A stretch of DNA of 64,000 nucleotides, taken from Thiothrix subterranea. GTDB taxonomy: Bacteria > Pseudomonadota > Gammaproteobacteria > Thiotrichales > Thiotrichaceae. The translations under genes were made by a program, and so were the position numbers. Where the stretch lies: positions 2,036,001 to 2,100,000 of the forward strand of contig NZ_CP133217.1 of NCBI RefSeq assembly GCF_030930995.1, in the 5' to 3' direction. Below, piece after piece: positions 31,850-42,132 of the stretch; position 1 is the first letter of the stretch, and the number at the start of each line of letters is the position of its first letter. The notes under the pieces were generated by a model. It was not told the origin of the DNA, did no database searches, and saw only the letters and a list, made by a program, of their open reading frames with translations.

Positions 31850-32416
31850 TTAACCGGGGCCTTCAAAGTATTTCCAAGGGTATTGGAGGTCGTCTTTGAT
31901 GGTGCTCCAATACAAATCACCGGAATTGCGCCAAGGATCAAGCAAAATGCCGGTCGCGAAAGGTTTGCCTTTGGCGGTGACGATCAGGGTGCTGTGTTCG
32001 CGCCATGGGTTACCTTTGTAAGCGACCCCCCAATACAGGTCGAACGTTTTGAGGTCTTTGGTACGCATCCGCGCCCGCATCGCTCGCGCCCAGTCAACAC
32101 ACAACCCCGCTTTGCGCTGCTTGGAATTGCGCAAGGTGTTGTGGAAAACGGGCGGCCAAGTCAAGCCCCAGTCATTCGCCAGATACATCGGGTACACAAA
32201 CGCATCGTGCGCCACCGATTTTGCTTCACGCGGGTCAATAATGGCGGGGTCAAGTGCAATCAGCGCTTGCGCGAGTTCATCAATGCGCTGCTTCATCTTC
32301 GGTGTCAGGGTTTGCAGGCGCGGGCTGCCATCCGGGGCGATGGTTACATTGTCGTATTGCACGGCACAGCCACTCACGGCAAACAAGACCAGCAGTAAGC
32401 CTACCAGTCGTTTCAT
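31850..32416 (-). CDS. Lipoprotein with transglutaminase-like Cys-His-Asp pattern
   Basis: 188 residues with a lipoprotein signal (MKRLVGLLLVLFAVSGC). The mature part has a possible catalytic set: cysteine in KAGLCVDWARAM, histidine in WREHSTLIVTAKG and aspartate in LLDPWRNSGD, ordered and spaced as in transglutaminase or papain-like folds. No named family is recognised. It would be an envelope protein; a peptidase or amidase role is inference. It lies 12 bases downstream of ubiG on the same strand. Confidence 0.7.
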   Translation of the reverse strand: MKRLVGLLLVLFAVSGCAVQYDNVTIAPDGSPRLQTLTPKMKQRIDELAQALIALDPAIIDPREAKSVAHDAFVYPMYLANDWGLTWPPVFHNTLRNSKQRKAGLCVDWARAMRARMRTKDLKTFDLYWGVAYKGNPWREHSTLIVTAKGKPFATGILLDPWRNSGDLYWSTIKDDLQYPWKYFEGPG

Positions 32417-32428
32417 CTCAACCATTAA

Positions 32429-33139
32429 TCACATTTCCTTCTTAAAATACATCAGGTAATTGACATCCACATCCTTGCCCAGACGATAACTCTGGAACAG
32501 CGGATTGTATGTCATGCCCGCGATATTCCGCAGCTCCAAGCCGACAGAACGCGCCCAGCGTTCGAGTTCGGAGGGCTTGATGAATTTGGCGTATTCGTGC
32601 GTGCCTTTGGGGAGCATATTCATCACGTATTCCGCGCCGACAATCGCTAACGCAAACGCTTTGGGGTTACGGTTGAGGGTGGAAAAAAATACGTCGCCAC
32701 CGGGTTTGACCAGTGCGGCACACGCCGCAATCACGGAGGCGGGGTCGGGAACGTGTTCCAGCATTTCCATGCAGGTCACGACATCGAATTGCTCAGGAGC
32801 TTCAGTCGCGATGGCTTCGGCGCTGATTTGGCGGTAAGTCACTTCGACTTGGGATTCCAGCGCGTGTAATTCGGCGACTTCCAGCGGGGTTGCGCCCATG
32901 TCGATGCCGGTAACAATCGCGCCACGGCGTGCCATGCTTTCGGCAAGAATACCGCCGCCGCAGCCAATGTCGATGACGTTTTTGCCTTGCAAATGCGCGT
33001 GATCGTCAATGTAGTTGAGGCGCAGCGGGTTGATGTCGTGCAGCGGTTTGAATTCGCTGTCACGATCCCACCAGCGCCAGGCGAGGTCTTCAAATTTGCG
33101 GATTTCGTTGGGGTCGACGTTCGGTGTTGGGTTGGTCAT
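32429..33139 (-). CDS. ubiG: Ubiquinone O-methyltransferase UbiG
   Basis: Carries out both O-methylations in ubiquinone synthesis. The 236-residue protein has the family start [22 protein letters not shown] motif [17 protein letters not shown] and the later [14 protein letters not shown]. The start at 33139 overlaps the mtaD stop by four bases and matches the family; a longer in-frame reading upstream is rejected because it would run inside mtaD. Confidence 0.97.
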   Translation of the reverse strand: MTNPTPNVDPNEIRKFEDLAWRWWDRDSEFKPLHDINPLRLNYIDDHAHLQGKNVIDIGCGGGILAESMARRGAIVTGIDMGATPLEVAELHALESQVEVTYRQISAEAIATEAPEQFDVVTCMEMLEHVPDPASVIAACAALVKPGGDVFFSTLNRNPKAFALAIVGAEYVMNMLPKGTHEYAKFIKPSELERWARSVGLELRNIAGMTYNPLFQSYRLGKDVDVNYLMYFKKEM

Positions 33140-34458
33140 GGGGTTGCTCCAATTTTTTGTTGCCAGTGCCGCGCTTTGGCGATGATGGCAGTGCTGTCTA
33201 GCGTGGTCAGTTGGCGGTTTTCCAACAGGACTTTGCCTGCTACCCATGCATGGGTGACTTGTTCACGGCTGGTGCAATAGACCAAATGTGACACGGGGTC
33301 ATACAGGGGGCTGGCTTCCAGTGTACCAAGATCAACCGCAATCATGTCAGCGAATTTGCCGACTTCCAGCGAACCGATTTCAGCATCCAGCCCTAAGGCA
33401 CGTGCGCCATTGATGGTTGCCATGCGCAAGACTTGTGCCGCTGGGATTACGCTGGCATCTTGCGCCACGGCTTTGGCAAGCAGGGCGGCGGTACGCATTT
33501 CGCCGAACATGTCCAGATCGTTATTGCTGGCATTGCCATCCGTGCCGAGGGCGACATTGACCCCGGCGGCAGTGAGTTTAGCAATCGGGCAGAAACCGCT
33601 GGCAAGTTTCAAATTCGATTCGGGGCAGTGAATAACGTGCGTGCCGGTTTGCGCCAGTAATGCAATCTCATCATCGGTCAATTGCGTCATGTGGACGGCG
33701 AGAAAATGCTGGTCGAGCAAGCCGAGTTGCGCGAGTCGGGCGAGGGGGCGCATTCCGCTTTGTTCGATGGCTTGCTGCACTTCAAATGCGGTTTCATGCA
33801 CGTGCATGTGGATGGGGAGCGCATGTTCGCCCGCCAAATGCCGCACTTGTTGCAAAGGGTCATCAGACACGGTGTAGGGCGCGTGCGGGGCGAATGCTGT
33901 GGTAAGCAGTGGATTTGCCTGCAATTGCTCATGCAATGCCAAGCCTTTTTGAAAATAGTCCGCCGCACCACTGCCCCAGCGGGTTGGGAAGTCGATCATG
34001 ATCATGCCAATGCACGCCCGAATTCCGCTTGCCGCGACCGCTTGCGCGGTGGCTTCGGGGAAAAAATACATGTCATTAAAACACGTTGTGCCAGAACGCA
34101 GCATTTCGGCAATGGCTAACTGGCTGCCGTCATGCACAAATTCCGCATCCGCCCATTGCGCTTCCGCAGGCCAGATGTGGTGTTGCAACCAGTCCATTAA
34201 GGGTAAGTCGTCCGCCAACCCTTTCAGCAGCGCCATTGCGACGTGAGTATGCGCATTCACAAACCCCGGTAATACAGCCTGTTGTGGTAATGCTACAGCT
34301 TGTCGGGGGTTATAGTGTTTTTCTGCTTCAGAAGTGGGCATGATTGCCACAATCCTGCTATTATCTATCGCTATAGTGTGGTGTCGCAAAACCTGATTAC
34401 CCGAATCGACGGTAATAATCCATTCAGGTGTAATGAGTAAATCAATTTCCATTGCCAT
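33136..34458 (-). CDS. mtaD: 5-methylthioadenosine / S-adenosylhomocysteine deaminase
   Basis: Amidohydrolase that deaminates MTA and SAH to the inosine forms. In 440 residues it shows the metal site [15 protein letters not shown], the histidine after LDQHFLAVH, and [14 protein letters not shown]. Located divergent to mtnA, which acts on methylthioribose 1-phosphate, so the pair suggests methionine salvage through MTA; the phosphorylase step is not in the window. The ubiG gene is coupled downstream. Confidence 0.93.
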   Translation of the reverse strand: MAMEIDLLITPEWIITVDSGNQVLRHHTIAIDNSRIVAIMPTSEAEKHYNPRQAVALPQQAVLPGFVNAHTHVAMALLKGLADDLPLMDWLQHHIWPAEAQWADAEFVHDGSQLAIAEMLRSGTTCFNDMYFFPEATAQAVAASGIRACIGMIMIDFPTRWGSGAADYFQKGLALHEQLQANPLLTTAFAPHAPYTVSDDPLQQVRHLAGEHALPIHMHVHETAFEVQQAIEQSGMRPLARLAQLGLLDQHFLAVHMTQLTDDEIALLAQTGTHVIHCPESNLKLASGFCPIAKLTAAGVNVALGTDGNASNNDLDMFGEMRTAALLAKAVAQDASVIPAAQVLRMATINGARALGLDAEIGSLEVGKFADMIAVDLGTLEASPLYDPVSHLVYCTSREQVTHAWVAGKVLLENRQLTTLDSTAIIAKARHWQQKIGATP

Positions 34459-34506
34459 AATGTGCCATTGGGTGTTGTAAGATTGCCACGGTAGAGTAAC
34501 CTATTT

Positions 34507-35562
34507 ATGCTGAAAATCATCATGAGTCAACACGATTCGATCCGTGCCGTAGAGTGGAAAGACAATCATCTGGTGCTGCTTGACCAGCGCAAACTGCCGC
34601 ATAACGAGCAGTTTGTGCCGTTATACAGCGCGGAAGATACTGCCGACGCTATTCGCAACATGGTGGTACGCGGTGCGCCCGCCATCGGGATTGCCGCAGC
34701 CTATGCCGCAGCAATGGCAGCACGAAAATGTTACAAGCAATACCCGCAAGACTGGCGCAAGCGTTTGAGTGCCGAAATCGACGTGCTGCAAAACTCCCGC
34801 CCAACCGCTGTGAATCTCATGTGGGCATTAAAGCGCATGTGTGATTTAGCCGACACCGTGGATGGCGACCCGGAAGAGCCGTTATTGGCATTAGCACAGC
34901 AGATTCATCAAGATGACATTAACGCCAATTACCGCATGGGAGAATTAGGCAGCGCCTTGATTCAACCATCGCACGGGGTTTTAACCCATTGCAATACCGG
35001 ATCACTGGCGACAGGCGGTTACGGCACTGCGTTGGGCGTGATTCGCAGCGCTTACAGCAGCGGCAAAATCGAACACGTGTATGCCGATGAAACCCGCCCT
35101 TGGTGGCAAGGTTCACGTCTGACCGCATGGGAATTGGTCAAAGATAAAATCCCCGCGCATTTGTTGTGCGACGGTGCGGCGGCGCATTTAATGAAATTGG
35201 GCAAAGTCTCGTGGGTCATCGTCGGTTCTGACCGAATTGCGGCGAATGGCGATGTCGCCAATAAAATCGGCACTTACAGCCTCGCGGTGAATGCGCGTTA
35301 TCACGGGGTAAAATTCATGGTGGTTGCGCCAACCAGCACGATTGACTTGGCGACCTTGAGCGGTAATGACATTCCCATCGAAGAACGTTCGCAAGATGAA
35401 GTGTTAAACGTGAATAACCAGCGGATCGCCGCACAATACACTCAGGCATGGAATCCGGCATTTGATGTGACACCCGCCGCCTTAGTCGATGCGCTAGTCA
35501 CCGAAAAAGGCGTGATTGAAAACCCCACGGCTGAAAAAATCGCTTCACTGATGGCGTCGTAA
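34507..35562 (+). CDS. mtnA: S-methyl-5-thioribose-1-phosphate isomerase
   Basis: Converts methylthioribose 1-phosphate to methylthioribulose 1-phosphate in methionine salvage. The 351-residue protein has [13 protein letters not shown], the catalytic cysteine in [12 protein letters not shown], and the aspartate in [18 protein letters not shown]. Start ATG at 34507; an ATG at 34525 is an alternative with little difference. Divergent from mtaD across 48 bp. Confidence 0.95.
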   Translation: MLKIIMSQHDSIRAVEWKDNHLVLLDQRKLPHNEQFVPLYSAEDTADAIRNMVVRGAPAIGIAAAYAAAMAARKCYKQYPQDWRKRLSAEIDVLQNSRPTAVNLMWALKRMCDLADTVDGDPEEPLLALAQQIHQDDINANYRMGELGSALIQPSHGVLTHCNTGSLATGGYGTALGVIRSAYSSGKIEHVYADETRPWWQGSRLTAWELVKDKIPAHLLCDGAAAHLMKLGKVSWVIVGSDRIAANGDVANKIGTYSLAVNARYHGVKFMVVAPTSTIDLATLSGNDIPIEERSQDEVLNVNNQRIAAQYTQAWNPAFDVTPAALVDALVTEKGVIENPTAEKIASLMAS

Positions 35563-35593
35563 TGACCAATATCCTCATCCGCATCACCCACCC

Positions 35594-35621
35594 GTAGAGA
35601 CGCAAGATTTTGCGTCTCTAC
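35594..35621. repeat. Palindrome of family B type (GTAGAGACGCAA stem)
   Basis: Perfect inverted repeat: 12-base arms GTAGAGACGCAA and TTGCGTCTCTAC around a 4-base loop. The outer bases resemble the GTAGGGGCG ends of the elements at 19493 and 58921. Its last base is part of the stop codon of the minus-strand gene ending at 35621. It lies between the convergent ends of mtnA and that gene. Confidence 0.75.
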
Positions 35622-36859
35622 TAATACAATCGTTGGTGCAAGCAACGGTTTAGACGCTGCATATCGGTGTCCAGCCCGTAACGTTGCTGCCATTCACGTT
35701 GTTGAAACGGGCGTTCGCTCACCGGCAAGGTTGCGCATTCATGCGTTTTGCCGCTCACGGTTTTTAGCGACAAAATGCTGACCGGCTGCTCGAAATAGCG
35801 CTTGTACAGGTGCGCGGGTAAGCGCTGCTTGAGTAACGGTTCTTCCGGCAAGGTTTGCTCGCTGAGTTCGAGGTGCAGCAATTGCTTGTACGGGTAGAAC
35901 TCTTGTTGCTCAAACAGAAATTGCTTGGCTACGCGGTCAAAATACCCTTGCCGCATCACTAACCCTTGTTGCGTTAAAATCCAGATATGCAGGTATTGCA
36001 CGCGGTATAAGCTGTGTCCTTTGCGCCCGTGCGGGTCATCTTGCAGCGCGATCAGCGGAATATGCGCCTCATCCAACAAAGTGTGTTTGATAATGCTGTG
36101 TTGCTGCGCGGCTAATGGCAATTGCAGATACCCCCAACTTTCGGTAATAAAGCCTTCCCAGTGTTGTTGTTGCAAGGTCGTGGCTAAATCAGCGCATTCT
36201 GAAGGCGGCAGTACTTGCCGCAAGGTGTTTTGAAACAATTCTTGCACGGCTTGGCGATAATCCGCGTGCAATTGCGCCAAACCGGTTGGTGGTGGCAGGC
36301 TTTCAAGCTGATGCGCGATGCCTTCTTTTTGTACATCCAAAGCTTGCATTTTATCGAGGTGTTGCTGCAAAGCGTGTTGAGTTGCTTTGATATTGCGTTC
36401 CGACACCCACCAATACCACGCTAATGCCAAAATAGGCAACGCGGGCAAGAGGAAATGCCCACGCATCACCAGCAAAATAATGATGATGAATGTTGCGGAA
36501 AATAAAACCAGACGCGGCGAATTCAGCGCAAACAGCCGCTGTTTGAGCGCGGCAAGCTGGGTATCCATTTGTTGCTGGTAAGCAATTTGCGGCAATTTCC
36601 AAGGGTCAGCATCGTAGAAAAAACTCCAGCGTTCACAATAGGCTTCTTCCGAACCCGTACCCAGTAATTCCTTGGCATCGTGGTTGCCACACGCATGGTT
36701 GGAAAAAATCGGATAGGTCAGCACTTCATGGTTGAAATGCTGGTATTCAAGCTTGATCTCATCTGCTTGCTTCGCCGCTTCCTGTTGCTTGCATTGTTCT
36801 TGAAATTCTCGCAGCATGTAATGGCTCATTGCCATGCTCTGGTATTCGTTGTTAGTCAT
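35621..36859 (-). CDS. Hypothetical membrane protein with coiled coil
   Basis: 412 residues, no family recognised. A soluble N-terminal part with a coiled-coil-prone stretch (EFQEQCKQQEAAKQADEIK) leads to two adjacent transmembrane helices (around residues 118-150), then another glutamine-rich coiled coil and a large cytoplasmic domain. The abundance of Q, H and L is notable. The stop overlaps the palindrome at 35594-35621. It is divergent from xerD. Confidence 0.7.
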   Translation of the reverse strand: MTNNEYQSMAMSHYMLREFQEQCKQQEAAKQADEIKLEYQHFNHEVLTYPIFSNHACGNHDAKELLGTGSEEAYCERWSFFYDADPWKLPQIAYQQQMDTQLAALKQRLFALNSPRLVLFSATFIIIILLVMRGHFLLPALPILALAWYWWVSERNIKATQHALQQHLDKMQALDVQKEGIAHQLESLPPPTGLAQLHADYRQAVQELFQNTLRQVLPPSECADLATTLQQQHWEGFITESWGYLQLPLAAQQHSIIKHTLLDEAHIPLIALQDDPHGRKGHSLYRVQYLHIWILTQQGLVMRQGYFDRVAKQFLFEQQEFYPYKQLLHLELSEQTLPEEPLLKQRLPAHLYKRYFEQPVSILSLKTVSGKTHECATLPVSERPFQQREWQQRYGLDTDMQRLNRCLHQRLY

Positions 36860-36919
36860 TATTTAGCCCTTTGGATATTAGTAGAGTCTGCCCATTTTTC
36901 ACTCTCTCGTAATAAGACC

Positions 36920-37858
36920 ATGAAACCTGAAAAAAAATCCCTACCCACTATCATGCGAACAAAATGCCTGAATCAGGTATTAATTGACCGTTTTTTAGAC
37001 GCTTTTTGGTCGGAACGTGGGGTAAGCCGCAATACCTTGGCGAGTTACGAACGTGATTTGCGGATGTTGTGCCATTGGCTGGACGAACACGGCGTGACGT
37101 TGGATCAAGCCGAGCGCGGGGATTTGCTGGAATATTTAGCGATTCGGGTGCGTGAGGGGGCGAAGGCGGCGACCACAGCGCGTTTATTATCGAGCTTGCG
37201 GCGTTTTTACCGTTGGCAGGTGCGCGAAAACTTGCGCAAAGATGATCCTACCGCACAAATTGAAGCGCCTAAACAAGGCAGGCATTTACCGCATACCTTG
37301 TCAGAAGCCGAGGTGGATGCCTTATTGCAAGCACCGGATATTGCCAGCCCACTGGGGCTGCGCGATCGTGCGATGTTGGAATTGTTGTATGCCACGGGGT
37401 TGCGGGTATCGGAATTGGTGGGGATTCGTTTGAATGAAATTTCTTTGCCCAATGGCGTGATTCGTATTACCGGCAAAGGCAATAAGGAACGCCTCGTGCC
37501 AATGGGGGAGGAGGCGCACGATTGGATACAAACGTATTTGAGCGAGGCTCGCCCGGTGTTGATGCACGGCAAGGATATTGCGGAACAGGTGTTTGTGACC
37601 ACACGCGGCAGCGGCATGACGCGGCAGATGTTTTGGGTGCTGATTCAGCGTTATGCGTTCGCAGCGGATATTGTGCGTAGTATTTCCCCGCACACCTTGC
37701 GCCATGCCTTTGCCACCCATTTGTTGAATCATGGGGCGGATTTGCGCGTCGTACAGATGTTACTGGGGCATAGCGATCTTTCCACCACGCAAATTTATAC
37801 GCACGTCGCACAGGCGCGGTTGCAGGATTTGCATCGCCAGCATCACCCGCGTGGTTAA
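36920..37858 (+). CDS. xerD: Tyrosine recombinase XerD
   Basis: Site-specific recombinase that resolves chromosome dimers at dif with XerC. The 312-residue protein has a SAM-like N-terminal DNA-binding domain and a catalytic domain with the arginine in LYATGLRVSELVG, then SPHTLRHAFATHLLNHG, LLGHSDLSTTQIY (tyrosine nucleophile). XerD rather than XerC is chosen because the next gene is dsbC, as in E. coli xerD-dsbC. The ATG at 36920 fits the family start; the upstream extension overlaps the divergent gene. Confidence 0.93.
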   Translation: MKPEKKSLPTIMRTKCLNQVLIDRFLDAFWSERGVSRNTLASYERDLRMLCHWLDEHGVTLDQAERGDLLEYLAIRVREGAKAATTARLLSSLRRFYRWQVRENLRKDDPTAQIEAPKQGRHLPHTLSEAEVDALLQAPDIASPLGLRDRAMLELLYATGLRVSELVGIRLNEISLPNGVIRITGKGNKERLVPMGEEAHDWIQTYLSEARPVLMHGKDIAEQVFVTTRGSGMTRQMFWVLIQRYAFAADIVRSISPHTLRHAFATHLLNHGADLRVVQMLLGHSDLSTTQIYTHVAQARLQDLHRQHHPRG

Positions 37859-37979
37859 GGTTCTGTAATGTGGGGAAGCGTATACACGCTACAGTCAGCC
37901 ATGATAAGGTACTATCCACTATCTGATTAAAGAATAAGCATTTTTTACGATAAGATTTTCATTCAGGAATAGAGAAACC

Positions 37980-38720
37980 ATGTACAAAAAAATGATTCTG
38001 GGCGCACTGATCAGTGTTGCGCTCGCAACGACCGGGGCAATGGCTGACGATGTGCCTGCGGATCTGGGCGATAAAATGAAACCGATGTTTGGTGGCAGCG
38101 CCCCTGACTCGTTGAAATCAACCCCCGTAGCGGGCATGTTTGAAGCCAAATTTGGCGGCGAAATTATTTATGTAACGGGCGATGCGCGTTATGTGTTTGT
38201 CGGCGATTTGATTGATGCACAAAACAAATCCAGCCTGACCGAAGCATCACGCTCTGCTGATCGGGTGGCCATCGTCAAAACCATCGACGCAACCAAGAGC
38301 ATTGAGTTCAAAGCTAAAGGCGAAGAAAAACACGTGTTGTATGCCTTCACTGACGTTGATTGCCCATTCTGCGTGAAATTGCATAAAGAAGTGCCAGCAC
38401 TGAATGAAAAAGGCGTGACCGTGCGCTATTTGGCTTATCCGCGTGCAGGTGTGGGTTCACCGGCTTACAAAAAGATGGTGAACATTTGGTGTGCGGATGA
38501 TAAAGCCGCTGCGATGAATCAAGTCAAGAATGACGGTAAAGAATTAGAAGCTAAAGAATGCACTAATCCTGTCGCTGAGCAATTTGAATTGGGTCAAAAA
38601 CTGGGTGTGAATGGTACACCGGCCTTGCTGACCTTGGATGGCACGATGATTCCGGGGTATCGCCCGGCGGATCAGTTAGCCAAGATGTTGGATGACGCGA
38701 AAGCGGCAGCGGCGAAGTAA
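37980..38720 (+). CDS. dsbC: Periplasmic disulfide isomerase DsbC
   Basis: Thioredoxin-fold protein that isomerises wrong disulfides in the periplasm. The 246 residues begin with a signal peptide (MYKKMILGALISVALATTGAMA). The N-terminal dimerisation domain is followed by the catalytic CPFC in DVDCPFCVKLH and the cis-proline loop in LGVNGTPALL. E. coli DsbC has CGYC at the same place, so the inner dipeptide differs. An AGGAA RBS lies near 37964. Confidence 0.93.
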   Translation: MYKKMILGALISVALATTGAMADDVPADLGDKMKPMFGGSAPDSLKSTPVAGMFEAKFGGEIIYVTGDARYVFVGDLIDAQNKSSLTEASRSADRVAIVKTIDATKSIEFKAKGEEKHVLYAFTDVDCPFCVKLHKEVPALNEKGVTVRYLAYPRAGVGSPAYKKMVNIWCADDKAAAMNQVKNDGKELEAKECTNPVAEQFELGQKLGVNGTPALLTLDGTMIPGYRPADQLAKMLDDAKAAAAK

Positions 38721-38724
38721 GGGG

Positions 38725-38838
38725 AAAGAACCCCTCACCCCCTAGCCCCCTCTCCCTCAAGGGGCGAGGGGGAACAAGAAAGGTTACTTCTTAGCCCCTC
38801 TCCTCTTGAGGAATAGGGGTTGGGGTGAGGGGTTCTTC
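38725..38838. repeat. Inverted pair of CCCCTC-rich palindromic repeats (family C)
   Basis: Two related blocks in opposite orientation (about 38725-38783 and 38785-38838), each built as AAGAACCCCTCACCCC, an AGCCCC stretch and a small stem with CCTCAAG. They fill the space between the convergent ends of dsbC and mutS and run into the mutS stop codon. A related block is found inside mutS at 40983-41041. Confidence 0.75.
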
Positions 38839-41446
38839 ACAACAATTTCCTCAACCGATACAACTCGTCTAGTGCTTGGCGCGGGGTGAGTTCATCCGGG
38901 TCTACGGCGGCGAGTGCCGCTTTCACTTTTTCGGCAATTTCATCTTTGGGTGCGGCGGGTGTTGCAAACATCAGGGGCAGGGTTTGTCCCGGTTGAGGGG
39001 CTTGCTGGCTGTGCTTTTCCAGTGATACCAGTTTCTTTTTTGCTTGTGCAATCACACCTTTGGGTACACCTGCCAATTGTGCGACTTGTAAGCCGTAGCT
39101 TTGGTTGGCGGGGCCTTCTTTCACCGCGTGTAAAAATACGATTTTGTCGCCATGCTCTACTGCGTCGATATGGACGTTCGCAATGGTGCTGATTTGTTCG
39201 GCGAGGGAGGTTAGCTCGAAATAGTGGGTGGCAAATAGGGTGAAAGCTTTACGGTCGCGGGCGAGGAATTCGGCAATTGCCCATGCCAGTGACAAGCCAT
39301 CGAATGTGCTAGTGCCGCGCCCGATTTCGTCCATTAATACCAAACTGTGGGCGGTGGCATTGTTGAGAATATTGGCGGCTTCGGTCATTTCTACCATGAA
39401 GGTTGAACGCCCGGTGCTTAAGTCATCGTGTGCGCCGATGCGGGTGAAAATACGGTCGATATTGCCGAGGCGGGCGGTTTGCGCGGGGACGTAGCTGCCG
39501 ATATGTGCCAGCAACACGATCAGCGCGACTTGGCGCATGTAGGTGGATTTTCCGCCCATATTGGGGCCTGTCACCATTAACATGCGGCGGCGCGAGTCCA
39601 TGTATAGATCGTTTGGCACGAAGGGGTTGTCGAGGGTGCGTTCCACTACCGGGTGGCGTCCGCCTTCGATTTGAATGCCTGCGCCGTCTACTAGCGCGGG
39701 GCAGTTGTAATTCAGGGTATTGGCGCGTTCGGCGAAGTTGCTCAATACATCCAGTTCGGCGATGGCTTGCGCACTGCTGCGAATGGGGTTCAAGTGTTCT
39801 AGCAAGTCGCGTAACAGGTTGTCGTAAATCGCTTTTTCGCGGGCAAGGGCGCGTTCGCGGGCGGAGAGTACCTTGTCTTCAAACTTTTTCAGTTCGGGCA
39901 GAATGAAGCGTTCCACGCCTTTAAGCGTTTGGCGGCGGATGTAGTCGGCGGGAATCCGGCTCAACTGGCTTTGTGGAATTTCGACGTAGTAGCCGTGGAT
40001 ACGGTTGTAGGCAACTTTGAGGTTGTTGATGCCGGTGCGGACTTTTTCGCGGGCTTCGAGATCGAGCAGGTATTGATCGGCGTTTTCGCTTAGGTTGCGT
40101 AATTCGTCGAGTTCGGCATCGAAACCGGGAGCGATTACGCCGCCGTCGCGGATGACCACGGGTGGATTGTCGATGATGGCGGAATCCAGCAGGTGGCGCA
40201 GTGATTCGTGCAAGTCGATGTTGCTGTGTAATTGCTGGATGTGCGGGTTGTCGATGCTGCCGATCAAACCGTGAATGCGCGGCAATACGTGCAAGGAACT
40301 ACGCAGGGTGGATAGGTCACGCGGACGTGCTGAACCCAGCGCGATGCGGCTGGCAATGCGTTCGATGTCGCCGATGCCGCGCAAGGTTTCCAGCAGGGTT
40401 TCGTAGCGGTATTGGTCGAGCAATGCGCCGACGGCTTGGTGGCGGTTGCGCAGGGTGAAACGGTCTCGCAGCGGTTTGTTGAGCCAGCGGCGTAGCAAAC
40501 GGCTGCCCATGCTGGTGGCGGTTTTGTCGATCACTGAAATCAGGGTGTTTTTGTGTTCACCGCTGATGCTGTATTCGAGTTCCAGATTGCGGCGGCTGGC
40601 AGCGTCGAGAATGATGCCTTCGTCGCTAAGTTCTACTGTCAAGCTGTTGATATGGGGCAGGGCGGTGCGCTGGGTTTCTTGCACGTAATTGAGCAATGCG
40701 CCCGCAGCGGCAATGGCGAGTGGCAGGTGATTGCAGCCGAAACCGTCGAGATCGTGTACCCCGAATTGGCGTAGTAGTAGGCGCTTGGCGGTGTCGAGGT
40801 CGAAGTGCCATTGCGGGCGCGGGGTAGAAATGCGGTTGCGGGCGAAGGCGGGTTTCCAGTCTTCGTCGTGCAGGATTTCAGCGGGTTGCAGGCGTTCGAT
40901 TTCGTTGTGCAGGGTGGTGTCGGAATCGGCTTGTTGGACGGTGAAGCGTCCGGTGCTTAGGTCGATGGCTGCGATGCCGTAGGAGGAAGAACCCCCCTTC
41001 CCCAGCCCTTCCCCCGCAAGGGGGGCAGGGAGTGAAGAGGTGCGGTGGATGGCTACTAGGAGGTTGTCGCGGCGGTCGTCGAGGAGGTAGTCGTCGGTGA
41101 CAGTGCCGGGGGTAAGCAGGCGGGTGATTTTGCGTTCGACTGGGCCTTTGGATTTGGCGGGGTCGCCGATTTGTTCGCAAATGGCGACGGATTCGCCGAC
41201 TTTGAGGAGTTTGGCGAGGTATTGTTCGACGGCGTGGTAGGGAACGCCTGCCATTGGGATGGGTTCGCCTGCTGTTGCACCGCGTGCGGTGAGGGTGATG
41301 TCGAGCAGGGCAGCGGCTTTTTTTGCGTCATCCATGAACAGTTCGTAGAAATCACCCATGCGGTAAAACAGGAGGATGTCGGGGTACTCCGCTTTGATTC
41401 GGAAATACTGTTGCATCATGGGAGTGTGTTGCTGTTCTTTGCTCAT
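38837..41446 (-). CDS. mutS: DNA mismatch repair protein MutS
   Basis: Recognises mismatches and starts methyl-directed repair. In 869 residues it carries the mismatch-binding segment near the N-terminus ([26 protein letters not shown], with the F-Y-E motif), Walker [14 protein letters not shown] and [17 protein letters not shown]. Unusual: around residues 136-154 it contains [14 protein letters not shown] flanked by serines, which is translated palindromic repeat and not MutS family sequence. The frame stays open through it. The C-terminal stop abuts another repeat pair. Confidence 0.97.
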   Translation of the reverse strand: MSKEQQHTPMMQQYFRIKAEYPDILLFYRMGDFYELFMDDAKKAAALLDITLTARGATAGEPIPMAGVPYHAVEQYLAKLLKVGESVAICEQIGDPAKSKGPVERKITRLLTPGTVTDDYLLDDRRDNLLVAIHRTSSLPAPLAGEGLGKGGSSSYGIAAIDLSTGRFTVQQADSDTTLHNEIERLQPAEILHDEDWKPAFARNRISTPRPQWHFDLDTAKRLLLRQFGVHDLDGFGCNHLPLAIAAAGALLNYVQETQRTALPHINSLTVELSDEGIILDAASRRNLELEYSISGEHKNTLISVIDKTATSMGSRLLRRWLNKPLRDRFTLRNRHQAVGALLDQYRYETLLETLRGIGDIERIASRIALGSARPRDLSTLRSSLHVLPRIHGLIGSIDNPHIQQLHSNIDLHESLRHLLDSAIIDNPPVVIRDGGVIAPGFDAELDELRNLSENADQYLLDLEAREKVRTGINNLKVAYNRIHGYYVEIPQSQLSRIPADYIRRQTLKGVERFILPELKKFEDKVLSARERALAREKAIYDNLLRDLLEHLNPIRSSAQAIAELDVLSNFAERANTLNYNCPALVDGAGIQIEGGRHPVVERTLDNPFVPNDLYMDSRRRMLMVTGPNMGGKSTYMRQVALIVLLAHIGSYVPAQTARLGNIDRIFTRIGAHDDLSTGRSTFMVEMTEAANILNNATAHSLVLMDEIGRGTSTFDGLSLAWAIAEFLARDRKAFTLFATHYFELTSLAEQISTIANVHIDAVEHGDKIVFLHAVKEGPANQSYGLQVAQLAGVPKGVIAQAKKKLVSLEKHSQQAPQPGQTLPLMFATPAAPKDEIAEKVKAALAAVDPDELTPRQALDELYRLRKLL
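40983..41041. repeat. Palindromic repeat inserted in-frame in mutS
   Basis: AGAACCCCCCTTCCCCAGCC, then a stem CCCCCGCAAGGGGG and a GGGAGTGAAGAGG tail. It resembles the CCCCTC-rich elements at 38725-38838. Translated on the mutS strand it gives the low-complexity peptide [14 protein letters not shown] without a stop. Flanking residues align naturally with MutS on either side (DNLLVAIH before, [13 protein letters not shown] after). Confidence 0.8.
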
Positions 41447-41575
41447 GGCTCATCGGGGCTGCGTAATCAAGGCGGTGAGTTTAGCAGTAATCGGCGGAGG
41501 GCGTGAGTTTGTGGGCGGCTTTGTTGTTGTATGCTTTGCTGTTAGTTTTATTGCTTATCGCTTGATTTTTAAGCC

Positions 41576-41604
41576 TTGACATAGACAGAAAATAACCATT
41601 AAAT
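41576..41604 (+). promoter_or_regulatory. Candidate sigma-70 promoter for the BRCT gene
   Basis: TTGACA at 41576-41581 and TTAAAT at 41599-41604 with a 17-base spacer, about 35 bases before the start codon at 41638. The -35 is perfect and the -10 matches four of six positions. Confidence 0.6.
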
Positions 41605-41637
41605 CAGTTTTATTTATCATTTGGGGGCGGGCTTGTC

Positions 41638-42132
41638 ATGATGATTCTCTACAGTGATTCAAAAGGGGCGTTATCTGTCCATATTTCGAGGAAACCAAGG
41701 GATGATGGAATGTATCTACGAGGTTTTTGTGAAGCTGCTAAGGGCTTGAGGACATGGCGCAAAGATCGGATTGTCCAAGAGTTTACCGATGAGGTTGAGC
41801 TTTATACCTACCTGAGAGCAAATCCGATAGATTCATGCTCAAATTCCACACAACGCAAACCACGAGCTAGAAAACCAGAAGGGGCAGTGTTTGAAATTTG
41901 TTTTACTGGATTTCCTGCCAAGGAGCGCTCAGAACTGGAGGCCAAAGCTACTGCTTTCGGTATGTGGGTCAAAAACAGTGTGACGGTGAATCTTGACCTG
42001 TTATGTACAGGAGAAAAAGCAGGACCAGTGAAAATGCAAAAAGCTGAGGCGCAAGGTACTTGCCTACTGACTGTCGATGAATTTTTTGATCTGGTGAATA
42101 ACGGTGTAATGCCAGAAGGATGGGTAAAATGA
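41638..42132 (+). CDS. Small BRCT-domain protein
   Basis: 164 residues. The C-terminal half (from FEICFTGFPAKERSELE through GMWVKNSVTVNLDLL, GPVKMQKAEAQGT and LLTVDEFFDLVNNG) has the order of a BRCT domain, like the one that ends NAD-dependent ligase. The N-terminal half is an uncharacterised alpha/beta region. BRCT domains bind DNA ends or phosphopeptides. No catalytic domain is attached. It overlaps the following disrupted gene by an ATGA, so the two formed an operon before the IS insertion. The assignment is by pattern and has not been tested by a profile search. Confidence 0.65.
   Translation: MMILYSDSKGALSVHISRKPRDDGMYLRGFCEAAKGLRTWRKDRIVQEFTDEVELYTYLRANPIDSCSNSTQRKPRARKPEGAVFEICFTGFPAKERSELEAKATAFGMWVKNSVTVNLDLLCTGEKAGPVKMQKAEAQGTCLLTVDEFFDLVNNGVMPEGWVK

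Noticed and set aside
32429-33247. Longer UbiG start at 33247
   Set aside because: The added 36 residues are translated mtaD sequence in another frame and do not resemble UbiG; the ATG at 33139 overlaps the mtaD stop in the usual way.
37467-37919. Minus-strand open frame opposite xerD
   Set aside because: Shadow of the XerD coding frame, no family features.
38725-38838. Intrinsic terminator for dsbC and mutS
   Set aside because: The stems are GC-rich but lack T-runs, and the blocks recur as repeats inside mutS; they are better described as palindromic repeats, although they might act as terminators.
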